A DNA stretch of 64,000 nt from Hygrophila difformis (GCA_030278955.1 JAOANR010000015.1:36798487-36862486); one strand, 5' to 3'; positions 10,451 to 22,018 are shown, counted from the first letter of the stretch. The notes: generated by a model not told the origin, from the sequence alone. Numbers and translations: made by a program.

Positions 10451-11465
10451 TAATTTCGACAAATTTTCTCTGGTGTGCTTAAATTTTCCTTATATTATTC
10501 ACTGAAGTTTCAATTGATCATCGCTGATTAAATCAATTCAATGTTGAACAGTATTCGTCAATCGCATGCATGAATAATCTGAAAATTAATGCAACAAATG
10601 GAAGGTGATAAGAGAATTTTTTTTTTTTTTTTTTTTGGCTTAATCAAACCTCAATCTTCCCAAACAACAGTTAAACTATTAGTTTTTGCATTGACTAGAG
10701 TATTTCTAGATTGCTGCAAATTGGTTGTCAGCATTTACCATATTAAGATACCAAATTTGCCCCACTTATTAGCTTATTGGTAAGTCGAAATTGTGGACCA
10801 GCTAATGCAGAGTTGTTAAATTATTATTATGGTGTCGATTTTCATAAATTCCATAATTATAAATTGAAAAGTATCGTATTTTTCTTCCGGTCCTAAACAC
10901 TATTGCCTAATTTTCTTGGAACACATATTTTAATAGTAATATTCACAAACGGCAGTCACACTCAGTTATTTCTGTTATAATGACAAAATACTCCCTGGAA
11001 TGATTGATTCTTTTTTTCTTAAAAATATTTATAAGTGAGTGAATGAAGTGAGAAAGGGTGACATGGAATGTGCCTCACATCACACGACTTTAGATCGCAT
11101 TTCACACGTACTTACTACAAATTAAAGTACTTTCAATATATATATAAAATTGTAGATATCCCTTTGTGCACGGTTTCTCCCAATTGCTAGTCCGATCCCT
11201 GGTGTTTGTTTATGGACGAAGAAACTGAGCCATTTGAATTTAGGCTCTAATGTAATTGGCATTTTTTCTTTTACATTTTCATGCATTTCTAGTCTTAAGG
11301 GGTTGTTTATTGACTATTTCTAGTTTAACAAATCATTATGTTCCGAGGATAATAATTAATACCACTCCCTAAGATTAAAATTATTGATATTTCTGTGCTA
11401 ATAAGTCATTAATTAAACGGCCGGCCCCATTTTGTGCTTTAATTTTACGATATATCTATCTTCTG
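10451..11465. other. Intergenic, no gene seen
   Basis: AT-rich sequence with a long T run at about 10619-10636. No coding region or clear repeat was recognised. Confidence 0.35.
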
Positions 11466-11466
11466 T

Positions 11467-11468
<2 letters not shown>

Positions 11469-11510
<42 letters not shown>

Positions 11511-11515
11511 TATAA
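11469..11515. repeat. (AAT)n microsatellite
   Basis: About 14 AAT/TAA trinucleotide units. Confidence 0.9.
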
Positions 11516-11587
11516 TATGGGTCTTTTTTTTTATTTATAATCTGTACTACATCACATGTTTGTATTATCTTTTTAAATTTAAACATA

Positions 11588-11732
11588 GGCTTGGCTCATT
11601 TGATTAAGTCCCTTAATTCACAACCTGAAGGTTGGTTGGGGGTGCGATTTCCACCCGCCCCTTATCCATTCCCTTTATTCATTTGTAATTTGTATGTTAT
11701 GAGCTCTCATTACCATTTTTCCTAGCATGTAC
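11588..11732 (+). mobile_element. SINE family B, copy 1
   Basis: tRNA-like head (TTGGCTCATTTGATTAAGTC), a degenerate B box (GGGGGTGCGATTTCC), and the family body CCCTTATCC, ATTCCCTTTA, AATTTGTAT, ending near TAGCATGTA. It shares ordered blocks with the copies at 20538, 21540 and 21858. Confidence 0.6.
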
Positions 11733-11789
11733 TATCTGAATTTTGTTATTTTAGCAATCCGGTTTCTGTAATGGCATAATAATTGCCAG

Positions 11790-11870
11790 CAGGTGCAGAC
11801 AACGCTAAAAATGATGTGTAGCCCTTTGTAAAGTGATGTATAAGCTTGATAAAGTGATGTATAGACGGTA
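11790..11870. repeat. GTGATGT quasi-repeats
   Basis: AATGATGTGTAG, AAAGTGATGTATAAGC and AAAGTGATGTATAGAC recur within 70 bp, matching the pattern at three other sites in the window. Confidence 0.4.
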
Positions 11871-12105
11871 GTTTGTTTTTTTTTATTGGTTTTTGGTTCA
11901 TAACCTCCATCTATCATTTTTTTATACTTTTGAATGTGTCAGCACTTACAGGCCGCCAGCATCCAAACGATTTCCTTATTTTAGCATCATAATCACCTTG
12001 AGATAGCAATATTAAAATGAATTAAATTAAATGACACTAGAAGACGATTTTAGGAGCACAAATAGAAGTACAAAACCAATCATTAATAATTTCTTTTGGC
12101 ATATA

Positions 12106-12259
12106 CTAATACCGGGTATTCCGAGGCCACTTTGTGCCCAAGAGTAATCCCTCGAGGATCTGGGCTGCCTCTCCCAAAGTAGAATTCTGCATATACAAAG
12201 TTTTGAACTCGAGACTTTTGTTTAAGCCATGAGAGTCTCATAGCATTCAAGGCAACTGG
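12106..12259 (-). mobile_element. SINE family A, copy 3
   Basis: On the minus strand the family blocks are in order: CAGTTGCCTTGAATGC-like head, a decayed B box (AGTTCAAAAC), GCAGAATTCTACTTTGGGAG, CAGATCCTCGAGGGATTA, and the ending GAATACCCGGTATTAGT. Imperfect direct repeats around CATTAATNATTT flank it. Confidence 0.7.
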
Positions 12260-13450
12260 TATTCATTAATTATTTTTTTGGTAAACTATTCATTAATTAT
12301 TTCAATATCAAGTTCGCACAAAAATTGTTTAGACAATAGAAACTTCTACAATACGTACTAAATTGGAAATACAGTTATTAGACTTGGGAGGGAATGTATG
12401 TCAGTGCAGTGCTAGCCTGTCGAGACTTTCAGTGACTCAAGTTTGCATAGACAGACCTTTTTTTCTTTCCTATTTTTATTTTTATTTTTTTTTTTTGCTC
12501 TTTAATTAATAAGAAATCAATCTCATTTAAGTCTTTGTTTACACGCTTTTTCCTTGAAAGAGTCTTCTAATAATTGGAATATAAGTAGTTGTATGAAACA
12601 TGTCCTAAATGAGCATAAAAAAGTTATGAATATTACTGAATATATGACTTTGAAGCTCAGTTTCTGAATCCCAAAAGTTGGGCGTCACTTTTAGTTAGCT
12701 TCTATAAATTATTTGGTCCCAAGCAGGCGCTTCCCACATTTTCTTCGAGGAATTATTTATTTATTTATTTTCCGATTGATTATTACATGCACGTCGTTGG
12801 TGGTATTGGGCATGCATTTCTAAAACATTATTTCGTATTGGAAGGGGTTGGACGGGTGGACTGACTGAGGTTGTGTTACTCTGATATATGTCTGATCCGA
12901 CATTTGATGCACGTAGTTTGCGACTTTGAGTGATCATTACGCATAACATATATATATATTATAAGAGGAACATGCCATAGACAGTGACAGATGTAAACGC
13001 TCCGTTGGAAGTTGGGAATTTGCATAACTATGATAAAATTTCGAGTCAAAGTCAAACAATGAATGGTATCCAAAAGTAAAGCGTAACAATTCAATTGAGC
13101 CGGAGGTATAATTATAATATATACGATACCACTATACGAGTCGTGACTTGTGAGTTGATTTTGATTAGTGGAAAAGACCACCATACATACATAGAGCTAG
13201 ATTGCATGCATTTTAATTCAAGGAATTTCAAATTAAGTTTGGAACAATTCAATATGAGGACTGAGATGAGGATCGGAGGAGGCGTATCACCATCATTCAC
13301 GACCGCGGCCGAACCAGAAAATTCTGGCATTGATGTCACAAAATATAATTGAAGCTAGGTTGAAATTAGGATTAGCAGTCACAATACAAAAAAAAATAGA
13401 GAAAACATAAATTGAAATTAATAATAGCAGTATCACCATAAAATTGAGTG
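12260..13450. other. Intergenic, no convincing gene
   Basis: AT-rich. Short frames on both strands around 12,876-13,352 overlap each other and have no recognisable motif. I see no gene. Confidence 0.35.
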
Positions 13451-13460
13451 GTTGTATTTA

Positions 13461-14682
13461 GGAAAAAATGACAAATATGTCCATTTTCTTTTCAAATAAT
13501 CCAAATCAGTCCTTTTTCTATTTTATTACCAAAACAGTCATCTACAAATGCTAATTATGTCCAAATCAGTCCTTTGTTCACTAATTATACTCTAATTGCT
13601 GACGTGGCAAGGGTTTTAATTTAAACATGACACGTGTGCGTAATATTAGTCTTTTTTCTTTTATCTATTGCCAATTCAATCCTAAACTTTTGTTTTGTTC
13701 TATTTAGTCCTCTACCACAATCACTCATTTTTATATAAATTGGCCTCCAACCTTTCAAATTATTTTATTTTAGGCCCACAACCTTAAATTTTTTATTATT
13801 ACTAATTCATTTATCAAATAAATGCCCAACATTATTCCATAAATAAAATTAAATACCAAACTTCATACATTGGGTTTAGCCGCCTTGTTACCGGGTCTTC
13901 GAAGTTCCGAATTTTACGGACTCTCTCTAATCACCCAACCGTAACCGATGGTTAATTGGTTTTGGTTTCCTTCAGCAACAATCAACACAATCATACTTTG
14001 TGGACAATAAAATTCAGGCTATTTTTTTAATATTTATAATAATATTTTTTAATATTTTTTTCAATAAAAGCAAGGCTTTCTGTATCCATAACCTTCCAAA
14101 AATTCAAGTTAAATCATTTACTCAAACATTGCTACATCCTAAGGTAGGACGCAAAATAAGATTGTGTTGATTGTTGCGGAAGGAAACCAAAATCAATGAA
14201 CCATCGGTTGCGGTCGGGTGGTTAGAGAGAGCCCGTAAAATTCCGATACTTGGAAGACCCGATAACAAAGCAGTCAAACCCAATGTATGAGGTTTGGTGT
14301 TTAATTTTATTTATGGAAGTATGTTGGGCATTTATTTGATAAATGGATTAGTAATAATATAAAATTTAAGATTCGGGGCCTAAAATGAAATAATTTGAAA
14401 GGTTGGAGGCCAATTAATATAAAATTGAGTGATTGGGGTAGAGGACTAAATAGAAAAAACAAAAGTTTAGGACTGAATTGACAAAAGATAAAAGAAAAAG
14501 GACTAATATTATGCACACGTGTCAGGTTTAAATTGCCACATCAACAATTAGAGTATAATTAGTGAACAAGGGACTGATTTGGACATAATTAGCATTTGTA
14601 GAGGACTGTTTTGATAATAAAATAGAAAAATGACTGGTTTGGATTTTTGGAAAAGAAAATGGACCTATTTGTCCTTTTTTCC
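13461..14682. mobile_element. Mutator-like foldback element (1,222 bp, ~525-bp inverted arms)
   Basis: The element starts GGAAAAAATGACAAAT and ends with the matching inverted sequence ATTTGTCCTTTTTTCC. Arms of about 530 bp (13461-13993 and 14161-14682) are near-perfect inverted repeats around a ~167-bp spacer. The direct repeat GTTGTATTTA (10 bp) flanks it at 13451-13460 and 14683-14692. Very long terminal inverted repeats with a 9-11-bp duplication indicate a non-autonomous MULE. There is no transposase. A read-through transcript would fold into a very long hairpin. Confidence 0.85.
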
Positions 14683-14846
14683 GTTGTATTTAGGTAAATA
14701 GATCTATTCAAATATTAAAAAAAAATTAAACTTACAATAACAATTTCATCAATTTGAGTGGTGTCCCGTGCCACCATTGTCATTCTACATGCATCTGCCT
14801 ATGATTGACGACGTACTTTCTCTGCCTTAATTCTCACAACGGCGCC

Positions 14847-14927
14847 ATGGAAGTTTTACATATACTTATATTTTTATATCTGGTCGTTCTCGTCGTCTTC
14901 CTCCTCCACAGGGCACTAAATCAATAG
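14847..14927 (+). CDS. Possible 26-residue hydrophobic micropeptide
   Basis: A strong start context (GCGCCATGG) opens 26 codons, reading MEVLHILIFLYLVVLVVFLL and then HRALNQ and a stop. It is essentially a single membrane-spanning helix with a charged tail. It could be a real small membrane peptide, or the signal-anchor remnant of a decayed membrane enzyme gene. No homologue is recognised and no downstream coding continues in frame. Confidence 0.2.
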   Translation: MEVLHILIFLYLVVLVVFLLHRALNQ

Positions 14928-14929
14928 CG

Positions 14930-16070
14930 AGGAAACTGCACATCTGTCCCAACTCCCGACCAAGTCATCTGTATGTCATGACGTCATCTCAGGGGCTGCT
15001 TCATGTTCACTACTTTAACTTGATACTGACGGCACTACTAGCGACTTGTTTAACAATTAATGGGCTTTTCCGCTATTGCGCCACTTGTAGTTTTATTACA
15101 ATACTATTTACTATAAGATAGTACAAATTTCATCACGACTTTAGGATTTAAAGTAAGTAATATATACATAATCACATAATATCAATTTTTATAAAAAAAT
15201 AATAGGGGGTGTGGTATGAAAAGCTTTGAGACAAAAATTATTGGATTTCCAATTAGTCATTTATATGTCTCTATAATTTTCAACGTACATGTAGATTAGG
15301 TACTGTTTAGATCGATGATTTTGTTTTTTTGAAATATAGTATCATATTTAAGCTACTTAGAACCTAAAATTGGCTTCTTCCTTTATTTTTTTTTTAAAAA
15401 AAATTACGAACTTACCATTGCATTTCTATTTAAGGCATGTTTTGCACGCAGAGTTGTAGCTGTGAATTGGAGTTGTAGGAACTATGGAGCTGGAACTATT
15501 GTAGCTATCAGTTTTATATAAGTGTTCGGAAAAATACCTATAGGCCCGCAGTTGTCATAAAATCATAATTTGATGAAAATAATGTAGCATCTAGTTTTAA
15601 ATGCTAGTTGAGGTAGATTCAATTTGAAATATAACGAAACTATTATTATGATAAAATCTAAAGCTCCCTACAGTTCGCAAGAAATGTTTGCAGGATAGAC
15701 CCTTATTCCATGAATCAATGTAGAATTCCACTTACTATTTCCTAACATATCATCCAAATAACCCACCTTAATCACTAGAATATATAGTACAACTTAAAAA
15801 ATTTAAAAGTATAAAAGCAATATATAATACTTAATTTTATTATTTAGCATGTACGAACATCATATCAAAACTAAACATATGCATCATTTAGCATAAATGA
15901 TCACTATTTTTAGGACTGTCAAAATAGGCTTGGCCCGTTGGACCAACCTACCCCACCTCTGTAAAAGTGTGTGTTGAAGTAACAAACAGGGGCCATTTGA
16001 AAACGAGCCAATCAGCCTTAAAACGGCCCCCTTCATGGTTGGTCCGTGGCGGGGTGGTAGCCATTTTTAT
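14930..16070. other. Intergenic, no gene seen
   Basis: AT-rich. Around 15,920-16,055 the words TTGGACCAACC and GGTTGGTCC lie in opposite orientation and could be ends of a small decayed element. Otherwise nothing is recognised. Confidence 0.3.
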
Positions 16071-16415
16071 TATTCCCTCCGTCTCACTAATAGTGTCCCA
16101 TTTCTTTTGGGCACGATATTTTATGTGGGGATAGTTAGTATTTAATGTAGGAGTATGTTAATGTTTAAAGTGGGGGTAAATTAGGAATTTATGTGATGTG
16201 ATTGTAATGTGTTTGAATTTTTAATTGATTTATTTATATGTGATATTATAGTTGTGTGTTTGAAATTTTAATATATTTATTAATTTATTTGATGTGATGG
16301 TAGTGGGTTTGGTAATTCAAGTTTTTAATTATTTCCTAAAAGGGAAATGTGACAATTGTAGTGGGACGGACCAAAAAGGAAAATGAGACGAAATTAGTGG
16401 GACGGAGGGAGTATT
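16071..16415. mobile_element. Stowaway-type (Tc1/mariner) MITE
   Basis: The left end TTCCCTCCGTCTCACTAATA and the right end GTGGGACGGAGGGAGTA form ~40-bp imperfect terminal inverted repeats at TA-rich target sites. CTCCCTCCGTCCC ends are typical of plant Stowaway MITEs. The interior is non-coding. Confidence 0.85.
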
Positions 16416-16485
16416 ATTTTTTCTTAAGTTTGTTATGAAAGTTAAAATAACATAATATATTGTAACAATATTTGTTGGTTGGCAT

Positions 16486-16995
16486 TATTTTTTTTATTTT
16501 TTTTTTCTGTGAGCCAAGAGGCCAGAAAAGGAACCACAAACATTACACGAAAAGGAAAAGGAAAGACTGAAAACAGAAACCTACACGGGGGGCGGGGGGG
16601 TTGTTCAAGAGAAAACACAACAAGGAAAGAAACACACGACACCCTCAGGGCCTCAGGTACCGAGCCCCTTCTGCATCCGCGATCCAAACTTTCGAACAAA
16701 ATCCGGTGGAAACGCCCAAAAAGTGTAGAATTCTTCCTTCAACGCTCCAAATTTAGCTAGCCCATCCGCAACTTTATTTCCCTCTCTCAGAATATGGTGC
16801 AAAGTGCTGGGGACAAACTTGCTCCTCATTTCCCTTATATGCATGATCACAGCAGCAAAAGGATGAAATGAGTTTGAGGAATTAATGACATCCAGGCAGC
16901 TTTAGAATCAGAGTAGACCGTGATACACTTTTCGCCAATGCTAATCAAGCATTTCAATCCCCTAACCAGTGCGCAGAGCTCTGCCTGCATATTGG
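16486..16995 (-). pseudogene. 5'-truncated LINE fragment with RNase H (RVT_3) remnant
   Basis: On the minus strand one frame reads ...CITVYSDSKAAWMS near 16,890-16,930, and another reads HHILREGNKVADGLAKFG (about 16,740-16,800). These are the YSDS and EGNxVADxLAK motifs of the RNase H domain at the end of plant L1-type LINE ORF2. The two parts are in different frames, so it is broken. The 3' end carries a poly-A tail (T run at 16,486-16,507 on the plus strand). Similar words containing TTGGTTGG lie at both edges and suggest a decayed target duplication. Confidence 0.75.
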
Positions 16996-17198
16996 TTGGA
17001 TATAATTTGAAATCCTATAATATCAAGTTGATAAATATAATTTAGTAATTTTATATTTTTTGTAAAATATTATTAAAAAATTATAAAATTGACTTAATGT
17101 TAGTTTTCAAAAAGAATAATTTACAAAATTAAACTTTTTCATTTTATTAGATTTTTTCTTTTTAATTATTCTTATTTTTAAAATTATATAACATAATA

Positions 17199-17298
17199 CC
17201 AACAGCAGTTGACTTGAGTGGATGGGGGCTCTAGTCGCTTAAGCAAGGTTTCGGGTTCGAGCCTTGTGTATGCAAAAAACTGTTTTGGGAGAAAAATT
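17199..17298 (+). mobile_element. SINE family A, copy 4 (5' half only)
   Basis: A well-kept head (CAGTTGACTTGAGTGG, CTTAAGCAAGG, B box GGGTTCGAGCC, TGTGTATGCAAAAAACTG) is cut after TTTTGGGAGA by a Stowaway MITE. The 3' half of the SINE does not reappear after the MITE. Confidence 0.75.
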
Positions 17299-17800
17299 AT
17301 ACTCCCTCCGTCCCACGAATTGTGGCTCGTATTCCTGTTTGGGTTGTCCCACGAATTGCGTGGCCGCTTTCCCTTTCTAGATAAATTTACTTAATATAAA
17401 TATGATTAGAATGTTAATGGTTTCTAAATATCATTAAAAGTAATCACTTTTACTATTCTGCACAACTCCCAATATACTTTTATTTTTCTACACAAAGTCC
17501 CTTGCATTTTTTTAATTCTTCATATTTTAAAATTGGTACAAATAAAAATTATATAAAATATATATTCTAAATCTAGACGTCTAGACGATTCTAATAAGAT
17601 CACACTTGAATATTTTTCTCTAATTAAATCATTACAATAATATATTTGTCAAAGTTAAACAATAAAGAAACTCAAAATTCATTACAATTTTAAACACAAA
17701 TACCCACATCACTTTAACCACTAAACTCCATCATACCCCATCACATAAATTACCGTGCCCAAAAGAAACGAGCCACAATTCGCGGGACGGAGGGAGTATA
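17299..17800. mobile_element. Stowaway-type MITE (~500 bp)
   Basis: The ends ACTCCCTCCGTCCCACGAAT and CGCGGGACGGAGGGAGTA continue as long imperfect inverted repeats (GTGGCTCGT opposite ACGAGCCAC), with TA at both edges. The interior shares TCTAGACGATTCTAATAAGATC-like sequence with the MITEs at 39,769 and 41,025. Confidence 0.85.
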
Positions 17801-18232
17801 ACATATCTAAATTTCTGAATCCTCCTGCCCTCCAATGTTGTAACTCGAAAAACGGAGAAAGTATACGACATTACTACATCCTTTTAAAATTTATTACAAG
17901 TTTTACCAAAAGTGGGTACAGTAATTCCCTTAAATTCAAAAAGGTAGATATATAAAAACCCTAATTAAGACTCCTAATTTCCGGGAGACTTTCGAATAAC
18001 ACATCAGCGTAACTGTGATACATTCTCCCCCTCAATAAATGGGTAAGCTTCAACTGCAACCCCAAGGTCTCGTAATTATGACAGTAAATAAATAATCGAC
18101 TGGCACGTAGTCATAGATCACTGCCGACCGGTTCATCCAGACCCGACAATCGAAACCGAACCGGTTCCTTAAATCCATTTGTCAAAGCAAAGGTAAGCTG
18201 CTGCTGCTGCTGCTTCGGCTGCAGCAGTAATC

Positions 18233-18349
18233 ATGAATGAAGACAAGCGCGTTTCTCCTCCAACTACGACCCCTTACGTGTCGCGACTTGATAAGAGCAG
18301 TTCATCGAAAGCGGTCATCGCGTGCGCGACGAGAATGCGACTTCTCTAA
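18233..18349 (+). CDS. Small ORF of 38 residues in a GC-richer island
   Basis: ATG at 18233 and TAA at 18347-18349. The product starts MNEDKRVSPPTTTPYVSRLD and is Ser/Thr/Arg rich. The sequence from about 18,100 to 18,350 is clearly less AT-rich than its neighbours and includes a short GCT/CTG run at 18,198-18,213. It could be a short gene or an exon of a decayed one. I do not recognise it. Confidence 0.25.
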   Translation: MNEDKRVSPPTTTPYVSRLDKSSSSKAVIACATRMRLL

Positions 18350-18461
18350 CATACAATTGTCTGATTCGGACACAGTGACACGGTTTTAAATACATGTAAT
18401 TTCTTTAACTTAAATTGCTGTCCTCCTGCCTGCGTTTTTCAATGCATGAATGCTGTGATCA

Positions 18462-18813
18462 TAGGCGGATGCACTAAGAGGTATGCGGTGGCACGGAATA
18501 TCACTCAAATTGATAAAATTGATATTTTAAGCTAAAATTTTTTAGATTGAACTTGATTTTGCTTTGTACAACCAAACGCAGTTGGCCTGAGTAGTATAAG
18601 ACTCTGGTAACTTAAGCAAAGGTTTGATGTTCGAGCCTTTGTATATGCAGAATTCTGCTTTGAGAAAGACAACCCTTCGATGCCCACGCAATCCTCGAGG
18701 GAATGGTCTTGAATCCAATGAGGCATCGGGATACCCTAATATTTACCTAAAAATCATAGTTTTCATTAGTTTTGTGATACTACTTAAAAAAAAGTTTTGG
18801 ATCCACCGCTGGA
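18462..18813. mobile_element. hAT-like MITE with a SINE nested inside
   Basis: The left end TAGGCGGATGCAC and right end GGATCCACCGCTGGA are imperfect inverted repeats. Near-identical 8-bp words flank the element, TGTGATCA (18454-18461) and TGTGACCA (18814-18821). A SINE (18571-18752) is inserted in it. The ends resemble those of the element at 24,672. Confidence 0.5.
18571..18752 (+). mobile_element. SINE family A, copy 5
   Basis: A complete copy with head CGCAGTTGGCCTGAGTAG, CTTAAGCAAAGG, B box TGTTCGAGCC, the body words GCAGAATTCTGCTTTG and AATCCTCGAGGGAATGG, and the end GATACCCTAATATTTACC. It sits within a hAT-like MITE. Confidence 0.8.
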
Positions 18814-18814
18814 T

Positions 18815-20230
18815 GTGACCATCCCTCTTTACTTTTCTTTTCTTTTTTCTTTCTACTTACCTTTGGATGGAAAGTAGAGTCAATTATCTTGTTGGGATGT
18901 ATTGAAAATATTGCTGGAAAATTATTGGGTTTTTGATTTTTTTTTTTTATTTTTTATGTCCATTTCGGGAAGTCATTATCTAATCTTTTCGCGAATTATG
19001 CATGGGAAAAAATTTGCATTTTACTTGACCGGTACCAGATTTACTTGATATATACGGCCTTGTTTGTCATGATTATTTTGGATTTATTTGGAAATACGTA
19101 CAGAAATTTGATTGTTTTAATTAAAGATGGTTTGAAATAGGAATTAAATTAGAAGCAGATTAACTTGACTAATTTCAACGACTTGAACTCTCATAAATCC
19201 AAAATCGTTAATTTATTAGGGTGAATTTGTTTAATTAATGCTGTTAGCCGAATATTTGTTAATTTTTTTTGTTGGGTGTTTACATATCATTGATGAGTAG
19301 AAAAGTGATTGTCAATAAAAGGCAGGTGACTTTGGTAGGAAATATAGGGATGGAGAATTGAAATTATTCCTACTATTGAAATTGCGATTTTGATATGACG
19401 ATTGTATATATTAAAAATAAATAAATAGTGAGACTTCATCATAAATTACTAATTATTGGTAGATGCAAATGCATGGTGGGATTAGAGTATATTAAAAAAA
19501 TAAATAAATTCCATTTTCAAAGCGAAACTTAATTAACTCCCTAATCCCGACAGATATTATGTTAATATTTACCAAACATAATCGACCGACCATTTATATA
19601 TATATATATATTTAGAATCCCTTTATAATTTGTGTGGCTTCTTGGATTCACACTTCTTTGTCGAAAATGAGTGTCAAAATTTACTAAAAAACATTTCTAG
19701 CTATTTATCAGATATAAAACCACACTATTAAAAAATCGGATTTTGGCGCTAAAACTGTAGTAACTAACAAATTGAGGTCGCTATTTCAATTAAAAATTCA
19801 GTTCAAATTTTACTAAATTTGGTCCGCCAAAATAAAAAATTCTTTTAGCAGCTTGGGATAGACGGCCACTGTTTGACATGTACAGTATGGCAAGAATTGT
19901 TGCAATAATATGCTTAGGTTCCCATTTGGTCAAACTCAATATTAATGAATAAGGATTGATCATCAACTACACATATTTATTTTGGTGAATGCAATTATAA
20001 ATGGACGACTATTTCTGACATGGTCCAAACTCAAATAAACTTATTTTTCCTGCAGCTTCCATTATACAACAGTTTCCTTTTGCCTTTTGTTTTTCTGGTA
20101 AACACCCACAGTATTTTGTTTTGAAATGCTATAAATAATTAAGCTTTTCGTTACTAGCATAACTTGTTGAGATTGTATATTGGTGGTGATAGTGCTCCTC
20201 CTATTGATTTATATATATATTTTTTTGGAG
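18815..20230. other. Intergenic with decayed repeats
   Basis: A fragment at about 19,616-19,665 (CCCTTTATAATTTGTGTGG) matches the 3' part of SINE family B. At 19,722 CACTATTAAAAAATCGG resembles a CACTA-type end, but no partner end was found. There is an AT run at 19,598-19,610. No gene is seen. Confidence 0.4.
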
Positions 20231-20242
20231 GAGCCATTAAAG

Positions 20243-20321
20243 GCCTGCAAAATGGGTGGTGGGAGCCCATACCATTCAAATTACAAAGGGAATAAAGGGG
20301 AGGGATAGGGGGCCATGGGGA
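20243..20321 (-). mobile_element. SINE family B, 3' fragment
   Basis: On the minus strand it carries CCCCCTATCCCTCCCCTTTA, TTCCCTTTGTAATTTG and GGGCTCCCACCACCCATTTT in family order. The tRNA-like head is absent, so the copy is 5'-truncated. Confidence 0.6.
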
Positions 20322-20482
20322 ATAAATCCAGTTATCACTAATTAGCTTTAGGAATGAGCCTCCATCTATGATTTTCTACATAACTAAACTACCTTAACAG
20401 ACAATCAAGTAGAGTAGAAGCCAAGAAAGTGAATATGGTAATTTTTATAATTTCATTACTTTTTTTATTAAATATTGATAGA

Positions 20483-20519
<37 letters not shown>
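20483..20519. repeat. (ATT)n microsatellite
   Basis: About 12 ATT units. Confidence 0.9.
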
Positions 20520-20520
<1 letters not shown>

Positions 20521-20537
20521 TGAAAACAAATAAATTG

Positions 20538-20692
20538 GATATGCGGACTTAGCCCAAGTGGTTAAGTCTCTTGAGGTTGGAGGTTCGATTCCCCACCAGC
20601 CCTCTATCTCTCCATTTTATTCCCTTTATAATTTGTGTGGCATAGGCTCCACCATCATTTCGTAACCCGTATAGGTTTTTTTTAAAAAAAAA
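20538..20692 (+). mobile_element. SINE family B, full copy with 15-bp target duplication
   Basis: The tRNA-like head CCCAAGTGGTTAAGTCTC and B box GGAGGTTCGATTCCCC are followed by CCAGCCCTCTATC, ATTCCCTTTATAATTTGTG, GGCATAGGCTCC, CGTATAGG and a T/A-rich tail. The 15-bp repeat AAAACAAATAAATTG flanks it exactly at 20523-20537 and 20693-20707. Confidence 0.85.
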
Positions 20693-21539
20693 AAAACAAA
20701 TAAATTGTGGGCCCCAGAGAATATGATGGTAAGGTAGCTACGATAATAATTAAGAGGCCCCAAATACTACTTGTTTAGGTCCTGTATGAAAACAGAGTTG
20801 CGATACACACTCACTCACACTGTCCTTGGAAAGGATATTAATCATTAGATTAGAGATTGCCCTAACCAATACCGTGTAGGGCATCCCATTTAATATTAAT
20901 ATTAATATACTATATATACTCCATATGTAGTAGTAGTAGTAGTAGTATATATCATTGCCATGCCTTTGCTTCATCAGTTTTCACTTGTGTTTTTCCGTGA
21001 ACGTGATTTCAAATTAACAAATTATTATAATAAAATCAGTGGTAACAATGCCATTTTTGTCAACACTATGGATTCGGAATTAACACTCAAAAAAGTTTAC
21101 TCCCGTCCCCTATGTTATCTCTTATTTCTAAAGAATGTTTTCTTGTTTTGAAGTGATCAATCATCCTTATTACAGTAATAGGAATTAGAAAGTAAATGAT
21201 GCCTTGGTGGAGTTCATTACTTTGCTTTTGTTTTGTTGATCAATAATTATCCGACGTGCAATTTACAGCCGTTTCGATGTTTCCGCCCCATATGTGCATT
21301 GCTAGTGTCTCACTCCCTCTCGGCTCTTATTACTCTTTTAGGGTTACATATTCATCAGTACATGCTCTTCTTGTGTTTAGATAGAGTTGATTTCGAGTCG
21401 GGTCAAGCTCAAATCGACCAGCATTAGTCGAGCTCTACCTCGCTTCGATAGATTTTGTTTTCTCCTTTTCTAATTTTATTTTCATTTATTCAATGTTAAA
21501 TTCATTAAATAATACTGCTACTCAACAAGTCTTTACTCG

Positions 21540-21653
21540 CTTCGATTCCCACCTGACCCCCTATCCCTCCTCTTTGTCCCTTTATAATTTTGTGTCATAG
21601 GCCCCCACCACCCTTTTTCTATCATGTATAGGTGGTTAAGAAAAAAAAAAAAA
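21540..21653 (+). mobile_element. SINE family B, 5'-truncated copy
   Basis: It begins inside the B box (CTTCGATTCCCACC), continues with CCCCCTATCCCTCC, CCCTTTATAATTTTGTGTCA, GGCCCCCACCACC and ATGTATAGG, and ends in a poly-A run at 21,640-21,653. Similar words (AACAAGTCTTTACTC and AACAAGTATCTTACTC) flank it as a decayed duplication. Confidence 0.75.
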
Positions 21654-21857
21654 ACAAGTATCTTACTCAAATTTTTCGAGACCAAATTAAATTTTTTATC
21701 GAGTTAAATCCAAATAGTCATTTGTTATCGGTCAATACTAATGTATGTAACGTTCCCAATCCTTTTGCAGATCTAAAGTTAATATTTGGGGGTAGCAACA
21801 TTTTTTTTCAAAAAGAAAAAAAATAGAGAAAAACCAAGTCTATAAATTGATGGGAAT

Positions 21858-22018
21858 GAGGACTTGGTTTGTATCCCTTGACTTCCAACTTTAATGTTGG
21901 GGTTTCGATTCTCTCGAGACCCATTATCCCTCTTTCTTATCTCCCATTTGTAATTTATGGTTTGAACTCCCACACACTTTTGCCGATACATGAGTGTCGA
22001 TATTTATTTAAAAATTAA
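21858..22018 (+). mobile_element. SINE family B, full copy with ~22-bp imperfect target duplication
   Basis: Head GAGGACTTGGTTTGTATC, B box GGGGTTTCGATTCTC, body ATCCCTCTTTC, CATTTGTAATTTATGG, CTCCCACACACTTTTG. The flanks 21836-21857 and 22019-22040 match at 20 of 22 bases (core TAAATTGATGGGAAT versus TAAATTGGTGGGAAT), giving a long, slightly diverged duplication. Confidence 0.8.

Noticed and set aside
19722..19850. Possible complete CACTA element
   Set aside because: Only one end-like motif is present, with no matching opposite end or subterminal array.
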